DNA from: Brachypterus glaber
Lineage: Eukaryota > Arthropoda > Insecta > Coleoptera > Kateretidae
NCBI GenBank assembly: GCA_958510825.1
Contig: OY294048.1
Location: 38,901,026-38,965,025, forward strand
DNA length: 64,000 nucleotides
Direction of reading: 5' to 3'
Shown here: positions 1-10,382 of the stretch, piece by piece
How the letters are laid out: each line of letters starts with the position of its first letter
Position numbering within the stretch: position 1 is the stretch's first letter
The notes under the pieces: generated by a model
What the model was told of the DNA's origin: nothing
Seen by the model: the letters and a program-made list of their open reading frames with translations, nothing else
The model's database searches: none
Translations under genes and position numbers: made by a program

Positions 1-75
1 AAACCGATATTGCCCTCTCGAAAATTAACCTAATTTTCTAATGGGCAATATCTTACTTTACAAACTAGTACCATA
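1..75. repeat. palindromic repeat, head-deleted copy
   Basis: An imperfect hairpin whose arms read GATATTGCCC... and ...GGGCAATATC. It matches 17697-17790 on both sides but lacks about 21 bases of GC-rich loop found there. It lies just downstream of the P450 polyadenylation signal. Confidence 0.7.
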
Positions 76-268
76 AATAACAATTTTTTTCAAATTTTAT
101 TTCTTATTACTCCTTATGGGGTTTTGAGAAATAGAAATATTATATCCCATAAAAAAGCTTTAAAAAACTAAACTGAATATACAAGAGACACCTCTAAAGC
201 ACATCTAAGTTTACTTAAAATTTGAACAAAAATTAATAAAGATTAAAAAAGTTGTTAATAAATAAAAT

Positions 269-274
269 TTTATT
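269..274 (-). promoter_or_regulatory. candidate polyadenylation signal of the P450 gene
   Basis: AATAAA on the minus strand, 26 bases after the stop codon and the first such hexamer downstream. The region is very AT-rich, so chance occurrence is possible. Confidence 0.45.
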
Positions 275-299
275 TTAAAAATGTGAACATTGGTTTATA

Positions 300-469
300 C
301 TATGATATCCTTGGTTTGAACTCGAGCCACAATCCTCCAATGGGTGCCAGAATTATTCCTTTTTTCTCCATGTTCAAAGGAACTATCGTTTTTTTGCTTA
401 AACTTATATCGAAACTTTTTATTGCCAATACTATAGCAATTTTAATTTGAATCATAGCGAATCTCATAC
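300..469 (-). CDS. P450 exon 5 (residues 456-511 and stop)
   Basis: Resumes after acceptor TTATTTTAG with G-MRFAMIQIKI, the L-helix that follows the haem loop, and ends in GGLWLEFKPRIS then TAG. The final segment matches the usual CYP6 C-terminus in length and in the beta-strand-like IGGLWLEF. Confidence 0.92.
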
Positions 470-3400
470 CTAAAATAAATACATGTATTAAGTAATCATA
501 TTTTTATTATAGATATCCTAATAAGACGTCCAAATATCCGATTTTATCTGTACAAAATAGTATATAACTAGTATGGAATAGAAAATATTCCGAACAAACG
601 GAAAGTTTGTCATACGAGCCGGTAGGCGAGTATGACGGTCCCTCAAGCGTATTCCATACGTGTTGTAGACTATACTTTTTCTTAGACTGCAAATATGAAA
701 CACTGTATGGCTTTAAATTGCGACAAGGTTAAAAACAATGTTTTTTGTGACTCGACATTGTAAATGCCACAAAACACATATTTTTAAATAAAGCAAATAA
801 TGTTATTTATTATTTTTATTTAATTTTAGCACATATTTACAAATTATAATGCAAAAATTGAAGGTTATGTCAGATTGTTGTGACAGTTAACATGTTTTAA
901 TATTTAACAATAGATGGAGCAGTTTTAATTTTTTGAAATAAATTGATAAAAACTGGTCAAATATTAAGAAAAACTAATAAACTATATGTAACTTTAACGC
1001 AAAACTTTAAATTGCATTAAATTATTCAATATTTCATGGTAAAATATGTATATTTTTGCTAATTTTGCTACAGTTTTCGTTACTTTTATAAACAAGAGAT
1101 GGCACTACATGTGCCCATTCTAACACTTGATACGGAATATTCATACCGTATCTAGAGCTAGAATGGATTAATTCTGTGTTTGAAAAGTTTGTGTATTTGA
1201 TTACATTCTAAAGCAGTCGTAGAAAAATAATATATTAATCCAAATATCATTTTAGCCAAGAGTATGGCTTTATACAGGGTGTCCAAAAACTCTCCTGCCA
1301 AATGAAAATCCCGGATACTAGACTTGGTTTTGTTGATTGAACCTAACCCAGGTAGCAAAATAACATGACATTCACGCGAAAGCCACATTAATATGTGACA
1401 TGTGATGTTAAGATTGTAGTAACATTTAACATGAATGTAGCATGGTGGGGATGTCCTAAGTCCGCCCCTAATAACATCACACAATGACATCCCGAAAATA
1501 ACGTGTTTGTGACATCATAAATCCACATTCCTGCGCTGCTATATCTAATATCTTATGGATGCCGTTACTGGTACTTTAATATTTAAATAATATCCTAGGA
1601 TATTAGCTTTTTCTAAATAAAACCATTAAAAACGCCATAACCCTATAAAAAAATCACAGATTGAAACAAACACAGATTGAAACAGATAAATTCTAAATAC
1701 GAAATTGCAGATTAAGCTTAGAATAAATTCCTTTAATCCGTGTCCGTGGTCTTGAGAAGCCCGGCAGAGCCCCTATCCATTGGAAATCGTATAATGTGTA
1801 TACTATTTCCTTATAATAATTTACTTTATCAACATCATCTTATATCGATTTTTTTGATTCAAAGGTCGGTGAGAAGGAAAATAACATGACCTTCACGTGA
1901 AAGCCACGTTAACATGTGACATGCGATATATTCACAGCATTGCTAAATATTTGTTATTAAATAAAATGGTTGTCACGTCTCACGTGTTACTTTGCAAATG
2001 TGATGTTAAATACATGTTATTTTTCAATATTATGTGATGTTATGATTTAGTTTAAAAATACACCCAAAAGTGATGTTAATTTCTTATAATATAACATCCC
2101 TTGCTACCTGGGAAATTACCTTAAACCAAGAATGCCTCCTAAGGGAGCTAGAGCTCAATTTTTTCGAATATGTACCTCAAAAAAGTTGTTATTTAAAAAT
2201 TTTAAACTTGGAACAGTGACTAAGCTTCTATCGAGGTTCTTCTTCAAAAGCCGGTATCTCAACTGGTTCAAAAGTTAAGAGGAAGGAGTGACTTTTGGAC
2301 CGCACAGTATATGTATAATATACATATAAATTGTATATTATGTATAACAATTATAATAATTATTACCTATGCAAACTCTGGGTCCATCGCCAAATGGTAT
2401 ATATGTATTGCTTGCTATATTATGTTTATTTTCCTCATTAAATCTTTCTGGATCAAACTTTTCAGGTTCTGGAAAATATTCTGGATCTCTATGTAAGCCG
2501 TAAGCAGGAATTAAAACAGAGGTTCCTTTTTCTATAATAACATCAGTTTCTGGTATTTTGTATGATTTAGTGCACTTTCTAAGAAAAACGGGAGCTGGAG
2601 GATATTTTCGTAATGTTTCTGCAGAAAATGTAAAAATAATTTAATAATGAAAATTAAAAATACAATATGAATATTTTTAATATTAAGTTTCTTGAATTCT
2701 CAAAACTGATTTTTATAGTTTTTGGTATGGTGATTTCGAAAATACAACTTCAAAAGCGCTCATATTTAAATGTATATAAACATTTTTTAATAATATAATA
2801 TTATGTAGAATTTTCTATCAGTGGCGGCAGTTGTAAATAGTACTGGTACCCTAGTGCTAAAATTTTAACGCACAGATTACCACTCATATGTAGAATTTAG
2901 GCAAGAAATATATTGAATATACAGGGTGATCAGTAACTGCTATGCCAAAATTTAAGAGCTGATTCTACATCCAAAAATACAAAAAAAATTCTATAAAGGG
3001 TGGTCCGGAAATGAGCCCTAAGGGAGTTACGGCCCTGTCATATTGAATGGGGGAACAAATAAGAGCATGTATAACATTTTAATGCTGCAGGGTGATTCTT
3101 CATGTAAAACTGAGCAAAAAAGTATTCTTCACCAAAACACCTAAATTTAATATTAAAGGAGTAATGGCCTTTTAAAAAGTAATGTTTTTTGTGGCACAAA
3201 ATTTTACTTCCTCTTAATTGCATTTTTTTAAACGGTTGCTCCTACACTATAAGACATTGTTTATGTAGTTTTACTCAAGAAATCTATTTTTTTACAAAAA
3301 ATCCAAAAAAACTATACAAAAAAAATTTTGGGGCAAAAATGTGTTTTTTTGTCCATCTAGCCACGCCTCTGGATAAATTAAAAAAAATAAATTTACATAA

Positions 3401-6400
3401 ACTTATTGCCCTTAATAATACTAGTATACCTGCTCGTCGTTTTAGCTTTATTAATTAAAAACCTTATTTTTATTACAATTTTAAAGGGCCGTAGCTCCCT
3501 TATTTCCGGACCATCCTTTATAGGAACTTTTTTATATTTTTGGATATAGAATCACCTCTTAAATTTTGGCATGCCAGTTATTGATCAACCTGTAAGTTTT
3601 ATATGACACCGAGTTCGTGTCTAGTAGTGTCATCTCGTAAAATTATGAACTTTTAAATATGGCTGTTGTCAAAGTCGTATAACATTATAGTATATTAAAG
3701 TACGAGTACAAGTTTAGAAAACGAGCCGCTTGCGGCGAGTTTTCTAAAGTTCTGGTGCTCTAAAAACGTGTTATGAAACGAGTGCTTTATACAATTTTTT
3801 CTATTTTGTTCTAAAATTTAAAAAAACTTACATTTAAATTGATGACTGATTTAGGGATTTTTGTTTTGGGTTGGCATTACAGTTTGCACTATGTTTAAAA
3901 TTCTAAGAACAAATGATACTTTGATATATTTTACAGGTATCTCTTCTCTTTTCACTGCAATTAGCCAGTCCACAATTTTAACACGGTAAAAAATAACCCA
4001 AACACAAAATTTTGTAAAAAATTAAACTTTAAATCGATGTTGACATTTGCACGCAAAACGTCAAGAGATAGGCATTTGTATGTTGCCAACCCAACAGAAA
4101 AAAAAGTAGGGACCTCTTATGGGCCTATAAAAACACGTAAAATGCATGTGATTATGAGCTTATGAGAGTCGCAAAATTGAAAAAAATTATAAGATTATGT
4201 GCTTCAAAAGAAAGTGTTTAATAAGAGATACGTTTCATTCGTGAAACCGTCAACATTTGTATTCGGCTAAAATTAGTAAATCGGTAACAACGTTTATTTT
4301 ACGCATCAAGTATTTTATGGGAAAATGTATTTGTCGAGAAAATATTAATACTTCGAAACTGTTCTAACTATTGAAATTACATCGGCACTTAGTGCTACTA
4401 AGAGTGCCGATGTATTGAAATCTTCGCGGAAAAGTCAAAATCTTTGATCACGTTTTTTCACATTTTTCGACGTTTAAGACCAGTCGAAATCAGTAAAAAA
4501 ATTTTTTGCTTCCGTCTGTCTGTCTGTCTGGGTGTAAACTCCCTAACTCCATTTCTACATGAGATATCGACTTGCGGTTTTTTGCATATTGTTTCTTATC
4601 GTATTCCGAAGAGCTGATTAGATTTTGGAGGTAAATGATTTGGGGTAAGGGCGTGAAAATAGGGTAAAACTCCTATTTTTAGCGTTTTGTTTATAATTAA
4701 GGCAATTATTATTTTATTTGGATAATTTAGCACTTATATAAAAGATAATTTTAAATTGGTCAAAAAATGTTATAAACAACGTTTTCCTTAAACCCATTGT
4801 TTTCGAGATATTGGCGTTTAAAGCAGTAAAAGGTTTTTTTAGCATATCTCACATATTTATAACTCGATTTCAAAAAATTATATTTTAAATAAAAGCTCTT
4901 GTTAAGCCCTATAAAAAATATTATATACAGTTTTTTGCTAGAATATAATGTATAAAGATACAGAATTTAAAATCAAACAAATTACCTAGTTTGAAATTTG
5001 CAAACTAGTGTACAATAGTGCCGATGTTTTGACAGGGTGCTTGCAACTTTTCATCTTGTTTATTTTATAATGGAAAATTTGATGTTTGTGATGTATTTTC
5101 ATGGATGATTCCGGATTAGGGTTATCCACGCTTTTTCTTTGTGGTTATGAAGAAGAAATTTATTAATTTAAAACGATTAGAGAGATTCACTTCAAGTCTC
5201 TAATACTTGTACCTGGCCAAAAAGAACAAGAGTTCAAGACCATTAAGTCTTTTTGGGTCACTTTAGTGTCCTAAAAGTAATTTTAAAGAAGAAGACGTGT
5301 TTATTAAAGGTTTGTGTTATCATAAAGAGGTAAAATACATTTTTTCTACGATCTTATAGAAAAGTTAACATTTCTACAAAAACAAATGAAGTTTTCTGAC
5401 CGAAAGATAACCTGTTTCTTAGCATTTTAATTTTCTGTTCGTTACCATGACAGCAAGCGCAAAATTGAATTTTGGGCGCTAGAGTATAGGCAACCAGCAA
5501 GCCAACCGTAAAACAGCTGTCAACTTGACAGTGTCAAGTATATGCTACGGGATGTTGTGTTCTGCCATTTTTTTAATATAAAATTATTATTTATCTTTAA
5601 TCAAATTTCGTGTGATAAATATTTATGTGTTAAATATTTGTTGTTAAGGAATTATGAAGAGTTACTCTGATGAGGGTTTTTCTTCTAAACCACCAGATTT
5701 GCAAAAAATTGTGCTGCGACTTTGTAAGGTTATAAATTTACTGCCTGTAATTTATTTATTTATTTTAGATCGTAGAAAAAACGAGCGCAAAATGTGATTT
5801 CTGCTTGCGCGTGATTGCTGATCTCCGCTAGACGCCTCGATCAGTAAATTCCACGCTCACGCAGAAATCAGTCATTTGCGCTCTCAAAAAAAAATAACTA
5901 TTTTATTCGCTTGTATTCCAAAGTGACATTTTTCGGTTAGAAATGTTAGGTTAAAAGTGACACTTTTGTTAAGAGTTTGTCTTTTGTTTTATTTTGGAGG
6001 GCTACAGCCCGCGTATTATACACAGAAGAGAAATATATCTCGGTCTTACGTGGTTGTGAATCTCGGCTCAAGCCTCGATCACAATTTTCGCATGCGACCG
6101 AGAAACATTATTTCTCGTGCATGGATCATGATATGATGATGTACTAATAACACAGGCCCACAATTTTTGTTTTTGTGAGTCTTGGATTCCAATATGATAT
6201 TCCTAGGTTTTTTTTCCCGCTGAAACCGAATCCGTAACCCGTTTAACCCTTACAGGTCAGAATTTTGACATAACCTCCTCCAAGTTCGTAATTTCGTAAC
6301 CCCATAATCCCCTAACCTCGGAATACCATTACTTCATAATCTCAAAACCTCCTAACCTCATTAAGTAGAAAAATCTGGTTCAGGAAAACAGAACAATTAC

Positions 6401-9400
6401 ATGAAATTTTCTTGTAGAACATAGTTATGAATAAGTAACTGTATAACCCTAAAATCCCATCACACCTCCAAACCCCTTCACTCCGTAACCCCATATATTA
6501 TAACCTCTTAACCCCATCATCCTATTCTGTGGAGAAGTCCGGTTCTCAAAATCATAAGAGTTTTGTGAGTGAAGTCATGAATCAAGGTCTACTTCATTAT
6601 TTTTTTAACCGGACTTCTCCACAGAATAGGATAACAGGATTAAGGGGATATAGTATATGGGGTTACGAAGTGAAGGATTTTGAGGTTATGGTGTTAGGGG
6701 ATTTTGGGGTTATAGAGTTCCTTACCTATGACTGGTTTCCATAAAAAAACCGAAGAATTTGTTCTGTTTTCCTAAACTAGATTTTTCTACTTAATGAGGT
6801 TAGGGGGTTTTGAGGTTATGCGGCTATGGTATTATGAGGTTTGGGGATTATGGGGTTCTGGGGTTATAGAATTAGCAATTTGGGGACAGAGGGGTGACAG
6901 TGCTATGATATAGATGATTTTAGCGGTTTCAGTAGTTTTTCGGGTGTTTTTTGAGGTTATGTCAAAATCCTGACGTGTAGGAGTTAAACGGGTTGCGGAT
7001 TTAGTTTCAGCGGAAAAAAATACATAGGAATATCATATTGGAATCCAAGACTCAGATTTTTTTTTGTGGGCCTGTGTAATAGCTTCAACTGTTTTACGAT
7101 TTTATACGAATATTACATGTAAGTTACTACAAAATTGTATAAATGAGATATAATATAAAATCTCGTAAATTTTACATGCATCTACATAGCATGTATATTT
7201 ATATATTTACTTTCTACAGTGTATAGTTTATTACCTACCTAATATAATTGTTTCTATATATTTTAATTCCATAAGTAAATCGTAAGTAATGTGTCCGTTG
7301 TACTTTTCTAAAAGATCAAGAAACTCTCGGCGAGCTCTGCCCTGAATATCGTCATTAATGGACATTTCATATAAAGCGAAACTAGTCGTTGTAGATGTAG
7401 TTTCAAATCCGGCCAAAAAGAAGATAAACGCCTGTGCGGCTATCTCATCCATGGACAAACTATTTTCGTTGTCACCTTTATCGTCTGTTAAAGACTCGTT
7501 GTTTTTTAATTGAATTAACAGCTGCAGAAAATCCTAAGATATAAATAAATTAACTTATACACTGCAAAATTTATATACGCTTATATTCTTATATTCTAGA
7601 ATATAAAGTTTAAATGAAAGCTTTCTTAAAGTTTTGATTTGAAACCTTTAATGAGCTAGTAAAACTAAAGCTTAAGAAAACGTTTCAAAAATAGCTTTAC
7701 TGAAAGTTTAAATGAAAGGGTTCTTCAAGCTTTGATTTGAAACCTTTAGGGCCACTTGCACCAAATTTTGGTACGGGATTAACTCAGCCAAACCGAGTTT
7801 AAGTTAAAAATGCTGCGTTCTGATTGGCCATCCGTCAATTTAATCCAAGTGTAAAGTTAAACCATCATTGGTGCAAGTGGCCCTTAATAAGTTAGTAAAA
7901 CTAAAGTTTAAGGTTAAGTTCAAAAGCAACCTATCTGAAAGTTTATATTAAAGCTTTCTTAAAGCTTTAATTTAAAACGTTGCGTAAGTTAGGAATATAA
8001 AGCTTAACGTAATCTCTTTTTACAAACGTTTTTAAAAGCTTGCTTACAGCAACGGACGGACGAGGGACAGACGGACGGACAGACGGAAATTTTCAGAGTT
8101 CCTTATTTTTTCACGAAACTCATTTTTATCCAAGAATTTTTTGTCTAAGACATTTTTTGGCGATTTTGGAAAACTTTAACCTACCGTATTATACTATTCT
8201 ACAGCTCACGCGCTGTGAATAGTGTAATAACCAGAGCCTGGGTAGTTTAGAGCTATAAGTTATCTTTTGTCATCTTTTTTAACTTTTATCAAAGATACAT
8301 AGGCGTTGCGATGTTGTGGAGTGGGAACAGACTTACCGTCTATCTAATCGTGCTAAATTTATGCTCATGAACCTAATAACAGCTCGCTAATCCCCGAGGT
8401 ATGATAATAACACTTAACTAGATGTGATAGAATGAAGCAGAAAGTCCCTATCTATATTTATTGAACCCACCCTTCAAAAATGGTTATTGGCAAAATTGAT
8501 CCTTTGGATTTTACATTGCCTAAAACTACATCTTTTCTGGACTCGCTTGTTATGAGCGTCGTTTCTTGTTTAAAAATTCCAGAATGTTCCAGAAGAGACA
8601 TATTTTTAGGAGTATAAATAACTGGTAAACGTTATTAGCTTAAAATTATTAATTATTTACCTTTCTAATGATATTATTATTTTCTCTGTAGTATATTGTA
8701 TCCTCTACTACTTTTTGAAAAAAATTAGTAACTGTGCCGGAGAAAACACCAATGCCCATCATTCTTGCCATAGAAGGAAAACTTCTTATTATTATCTAAA
8801 AAGAAATTAGTATTTAATTTATTGATAAAAACTCTAATGAACATAAAGTGTTTATTACCAGGAATTGCATACATTACCATTTTCAAAACATCTCCAACTG
8901 TTTGTGTAAATGCCCTTTTACCCATTATCCTAAATTCAGCATCAGGGTCTTTCATACTATTACATTCCAGCCCAAACGCACAGGAACCTATAACATCAGT
9001 GGTGAATCTTGCTAAAACTTCTCTAATTTCTATCGTTCCATGTATATTAGACTGTTCTTTTAAATAGTCCATCATGTGATACCCACAATCTAGTATGGTA
9101 CTAAACATAAATTTAAGCTTCACCGGCGAATATGCAGGTGTTAATTTAGATCTCAGAGTTTTCCATTTATTTCCTGATAATGAAAACAAATGAGCACTTA
9201 AAGGATCGTTCTTTTCATCGTAGTAAATTCCCCTGTCTTGAAAATATTGAAAATCTTTCGACAAAATGTCCTGAATTAAAACTGGGTCCAATGGCAATAG
9301 AGCTTTTCTACTAAAAAAATATAATCCTACATATCTGTGACCTTTCATTTGGTTGTAAATATCTTTAATTTTGTCACCCATGTTTTGTCTTCTAAAAATA

Positions 9401-9561
9401 ACGCTTGCCATATCACCAAATGGAAAAATAGGTGACAGTTGGGATACATTATTGTCTTTCCAGTAATTATGACATTTTTTAAAGTAAATGTAAACCAAAA
9501 CGAGAACTGTACACGATAATATACTCCATGACGGTACTGATTCTAATAATACCTCTTTCAT
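300..9561 (-). CDS. CYP6-like cytochrome P450 monooxygenase, five exons
   Basis: Microsomal haem-thiolate monooxygenase of the CYP3 clan, CYP6-like. Family members oxidise plant allelochemicals, insecticides or endogenous lipids using electrons from NADPH-P450 reductase at the ER. Joining 9561-8878, 8795-8661, 7533-7239, 2618-2367 and 469-300 gives 1536 nt, 511 residues plus stop, with no internal stop; all four introns are GT-AG and in matching phase (0, 0, 1, 1). An N-terminal hydrophobic anchor (about residues 11-27) is followed by the C-helix WxxxR (W133, R137), I-helix AGFETT (314-319), K-helix ExxR (E372-R375), PERF (428-431) and haem-binding PFGDGPRVCIG (446-456, ligand C454). Length and motif order are typical of CYP6. 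Intron lengths are 82, 1127, 4620 and 1897 bp; the last three are filled with repeats. No lesion is seen, so it is probably functional. Substrate and exact subfamily cannot be read from the sequence. Confidence 0.95.
672..1222. repeat. dispersed repeat, inverted copy of 19548-20140
   Basis: About 550 bases inside P450 intron 4 match 19548-20140 in inverted orientation with moderate divergence and small indels. Shared landmarks include the rare segment around GATACGGAATATTCATACCG and the block GCAGTCGTAGAAAA at one end. No coding capacity is visible, so it is probably an old non-autonomous element. Confidence 0.75.
1347..2112. mobile_element. 766-bp TIR element in P450 intron 4
   Basis: Bounded by the perfect 12-base inverted repeat CCCAGGTAGCAA / TTGCTACCTGGG. 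Inside, a block of about 50 bases (ATAACATGACNTTCACG, then CATGTGACATG) occurs twice directly near 1360 and 1880, and TGATGTTA-type words recur. No target duplication is obvious, so the superfamily is unassigned. It interrupts an older repeat beginning TACAGGGTGTCC near 1274. Confidence 0.7.
2367..2618 (-). CDS. P450 exon 4 (residues 372-455 plus one base)
   Basis: Starts after acceptor TTTTCTGCAG with ETLRKYPPAP (ExxR helix), continues through GLHRDPEYFP, DPERF and PFGDGPRVCI, and stops at donor G|GTAATA inside the glycine codon that closes the haem motif. There is no sizeable single open frame because flanking intron sequence has stops, but the match to CYP6 is unambiguous. Confidence 0.93.
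2922..3592. mobile_element. MITE of the CAGGGTGATCA family, full length
   Basis: TIRs of about 120 bases beginning CAGGGTGATCAGTAACTG and ending in its complement, flanked by TA on both sides. The arms contain GGTCCGGAAATGAGCC and GGGAGTTACGGCCCT. It lacks a transposase. The TA duplication suggests a Tc1/mariner-like or ISL2EU-like parent (inference). Relatives lie near 12.4, 15.5, 17.9, 53.0 and 62.1 kb. Confidence 0.85.
3690..4180. repeat. dispersed repeat shared with 16160-16990
   Basis: The first half (to about 3890) matches 16160-16380 in inverted orientation; the second half (about 3930-4180) matches 16750-16995 in direct orientation. A GC-rich hairpin (GAGCCGCTTGCGGCGAG) lies near 3722. 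No open frame of note. Confidence 0.7.
4385..5035. repeat. dispersed repeat related to 24960-25560
   Basis: Starts near GTGCCGATGTATTGAAAT and includes a TCTG tandem (around 4510), GAGCTGATTAGATTTTG and GGGTAAGGGNGTGANAATA. The same order of words recurs at 24975-25510, where a hAT-like MITE interrupts it. Non-coding. Confidence 0.65.
5779..5885. repeat. GC-headed palindrome 1
   Basis: Long imperfect hairpin: arms GAGCGCAAAATG...CATTTGCGCTC and TGATTTCTGC...GCAGAAATCA enclose the head TCCGCTAGACGCCTC. See the finding on palindromes with a shared head. Confidence 0.75.
6018..6120. repeat. GC-headed palindrome 2
   Basis: Imperfect hairpin with arms GAGAAATATATCTCGGTC...GACCGAGAAACATTATTTCTC and head TCGGCTCAAGCCTC. 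The arms are unrelated to palindrome 1 but the head is similar. Confidence 0.75.
6151..7076. mobile_element. 926-bp foldback MITE with AACCCC-type iterations, CACAGG ends
   Basis: Ends CACAGGCCCACAA / TTGTGGGCCTGTG flanked by TAA on both sides. The arms are roughly 400 bases and fold around a centre near 6575, with CCGGACTTCTCCACAG closing the loop. The left arm repeats words such as AACCCCATAACCTC; the right arm repeats the complement. No transposase frame. A three-base TWA duplication is the hallmark of PIF/Harbinger elements (established knowledge); family assignment is inference. Confidence 0.82.
7239..7533 (-). CDS. P450 exon 3 (residues 274-371 plus one base)
   Basis: Begins DFLQLLIQLKN after acceptor ATATCTTAG and holds the oxygen-binding I-helix motif AGFETT. 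It ends inside the codon for E372 (phase 1) at donor G|GTAGGT, so the ExxR motif is split across intron 3. The preceding acidic stretch (TDDKGDNEN) is a variable loop. Confidence 0.93.
7606..8005. repeat. three-unit tandem repeat in P450 intron 2
   Basis: Units of about 100 bases begin GAAAGTTTAAATGAAAG near 7606, 7702 and 7936; each carries TTCTTNAAG, TTTGAAACC and AGTAAAACTAAAG. Unit 2 is split by the MITE at 7749-7883; unit 3 is the most divergent and is truncated. Confidence 0.75.
7749..7883. mobile_element. 135-bp MITE, GGGCCACTTGCACCA family
   Basis: TIRs GGGCCACTTGCACCA / TGGTGCAAGTGGCCC, flanked by TTA on each side. The target site is visible intact in tandem unit 1 (CCTTTAATGAG), confirming a TTA duplication. 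Consistent with PIF/Harbinger. A second copy lies at 11959-12094. Confidence 0.88.
8040..8235. repeat. dispersed repeat end with GACGGACGG tract and hairpin
   Basis: A short purine-rich tract (repeated GACGGACGG/GACAGACGG) leads to a terminal hairpin: TACTATTCTACAGC paired with GCGCTGTGAATAGT. A related hairpin at 58888-60015 is broken by two MITEs. An open frame across this tract has no recognisable product. Confidence 0.55.
8661..8795 (-). CDS. P450 exon 2 (residues 229-273)
   Basis: 45 codons reading IIIRSFPSMARMMG... to ...YYRENN, the stretch before DFLQLL in CYP6 proteins. The acceptor TTTCTTTTTAG and donor AAAG|GTAAAT are both clean. It lies in a different frame from exon 1 and is too short to stand out as a long open frame. 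Confidence 0.9.
8878..9561 (-). CDS. P450 exon 1 (residues 1-228)
   Basis: Carries the start codon, signal-anchor helix and C-helix WKTLR. The longest open frame runs about 150 bases further, but its tail does not resemble a P450. Splicing at the donor GTAATG immediately after codon 228 (ending VLKM) and resuming at 8795 restores a CYP6-like helix F region. The first ATG is chosen because it is followed directly by the hydrophobic anchor. Confidence 0.93.
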
Positions 9562-9590
9562 TTTTCAGCTGTAATAAGAATGAATAATAT
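9562..9590 (-). promoter_or_regulatory. possible 3' splice acceptor in the P450 5' UTR
   Basis: Just upstream of the ATG the minus strand reads a pyrimidine-rich tract ending TTATTACAG, then CTGAAAA and the start codon. This looks like an acceptor, implying a non-coding first exon further upstream (above 9.6 kb) and a 5' UTR intron that would contain the MITE at 9600-9951. The first exon and promoter cannot be located by eye. Confidence 0.35.
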
Positions 9591-9599
9591 AAGTAATAA

Positions 9600-9951
9600 C
9601 ACAGGTTTACAAAAAAAAAGTCAGGACTATTTGACCGGACTATGGTAACGAGATTTCAAGGTCATTTGGAGGTCAAAATGGTGATTTTTTGGGAGCTTCC
9701 CCGGGACAACATCTCAACGTTCAGAATGTATTCAAGACCTACACAGTTACCCGTGAAGTTAACTGGTCGCTTGAGATATTGTCGCGGGGCCGCTCCCCAA
9801 AAATCACCATTTTGACCTCAAATGACTTGAAATCTCGTTTTCCTGACGTGATGGGGCAAAACTGACCCCGGGATCTGATTCAGGGCGCCAAAATACCTAG
9901 GAATACCACAGTCCGGTCAATTAGTCCTGACTTTTTTTTTGTAAACCTGTG
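9600..9951. mobile_element. 352-bp foldback MITE just upstream of the P450
   Basis: TIR CACAGGTTTACAAAAAA / its complement, flanked by TAA on both sides. The arms include AGTCAGGACTA, ACCGGACT, GGTCAAAATGGTGATTTTTGG. Same CACAGG terminus and TWA duplication as 6151-7076 but an unrelated body. Probably PIF/Harbinger-derived. Its nearer end is 38 bases from the start codon. Confidence 0.85.
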
Positions 9952-10186
9952 TAATCAATAGATCGATCTAATTTTCTTCATTCACACCTCTATAATATAT
10001 TTTTTTTAAATTGTATAAAATTTTTACCTAATCTGGGTAGAAAGTTTTTACCTAGCTACACACAGATAAATTATTATTAAAAACAAGTAAGCAATATTCA
10101 GTTCAAGTGGCTCAAAAGATTGTATATCCACTGTGGATAATCCACAAGCATGTTAAGTACTTAAATCAGATGTTTTGCCACGCCTC

Positions 10187-10329
10187 TGTTAGAGTTGTGC
10201 GCGACAAGCCCATGTGATTCCTACGTACAACAGCTCGGTGGCCAGTAAAACGCACACAGCTTTCTTGCATTTTACTCATCGCTAATGCCAGTTTTGCATT
10301 AAAAAGTGTTCGGCACTTTATAATCGCAC

Positions 10330-10331
<2 letters not shown>
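10187..10331. mobile_element. partial copy of the CAGTGCG-ended MITE
   Basis: Closely matches 29140-29287 (shared AGAGTTGTGCGCGACAAGCC, CAGCTCGGTGGCCAGTAAAA). The right terminus CGCACGG is present and runs into a TA microsatellite; the left TIR is missing. See 29080-29287 for the complete copy. Confidence 0.75.

Positions 10332-10378
<47 letters not shown>
10332..10378. repeat. (TA)n microsatellite
   Basis: About 23 TA units directly following the MITE terminus. Confidence 0.95.

Positions 10379-10382
<4 letters not shown>

Noticed and set aside
6529..6744. 71-codon plus-strand frame (MEKSGSQNHKS...)
   Set aside because: Spans the centre of the foldback at 6151-7076; composition is that of the G-rich arm.
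8822..9067. 81-codon plus-strand frame
   Set aside because: Antisense to P450 exon 1, which is firmly supported.
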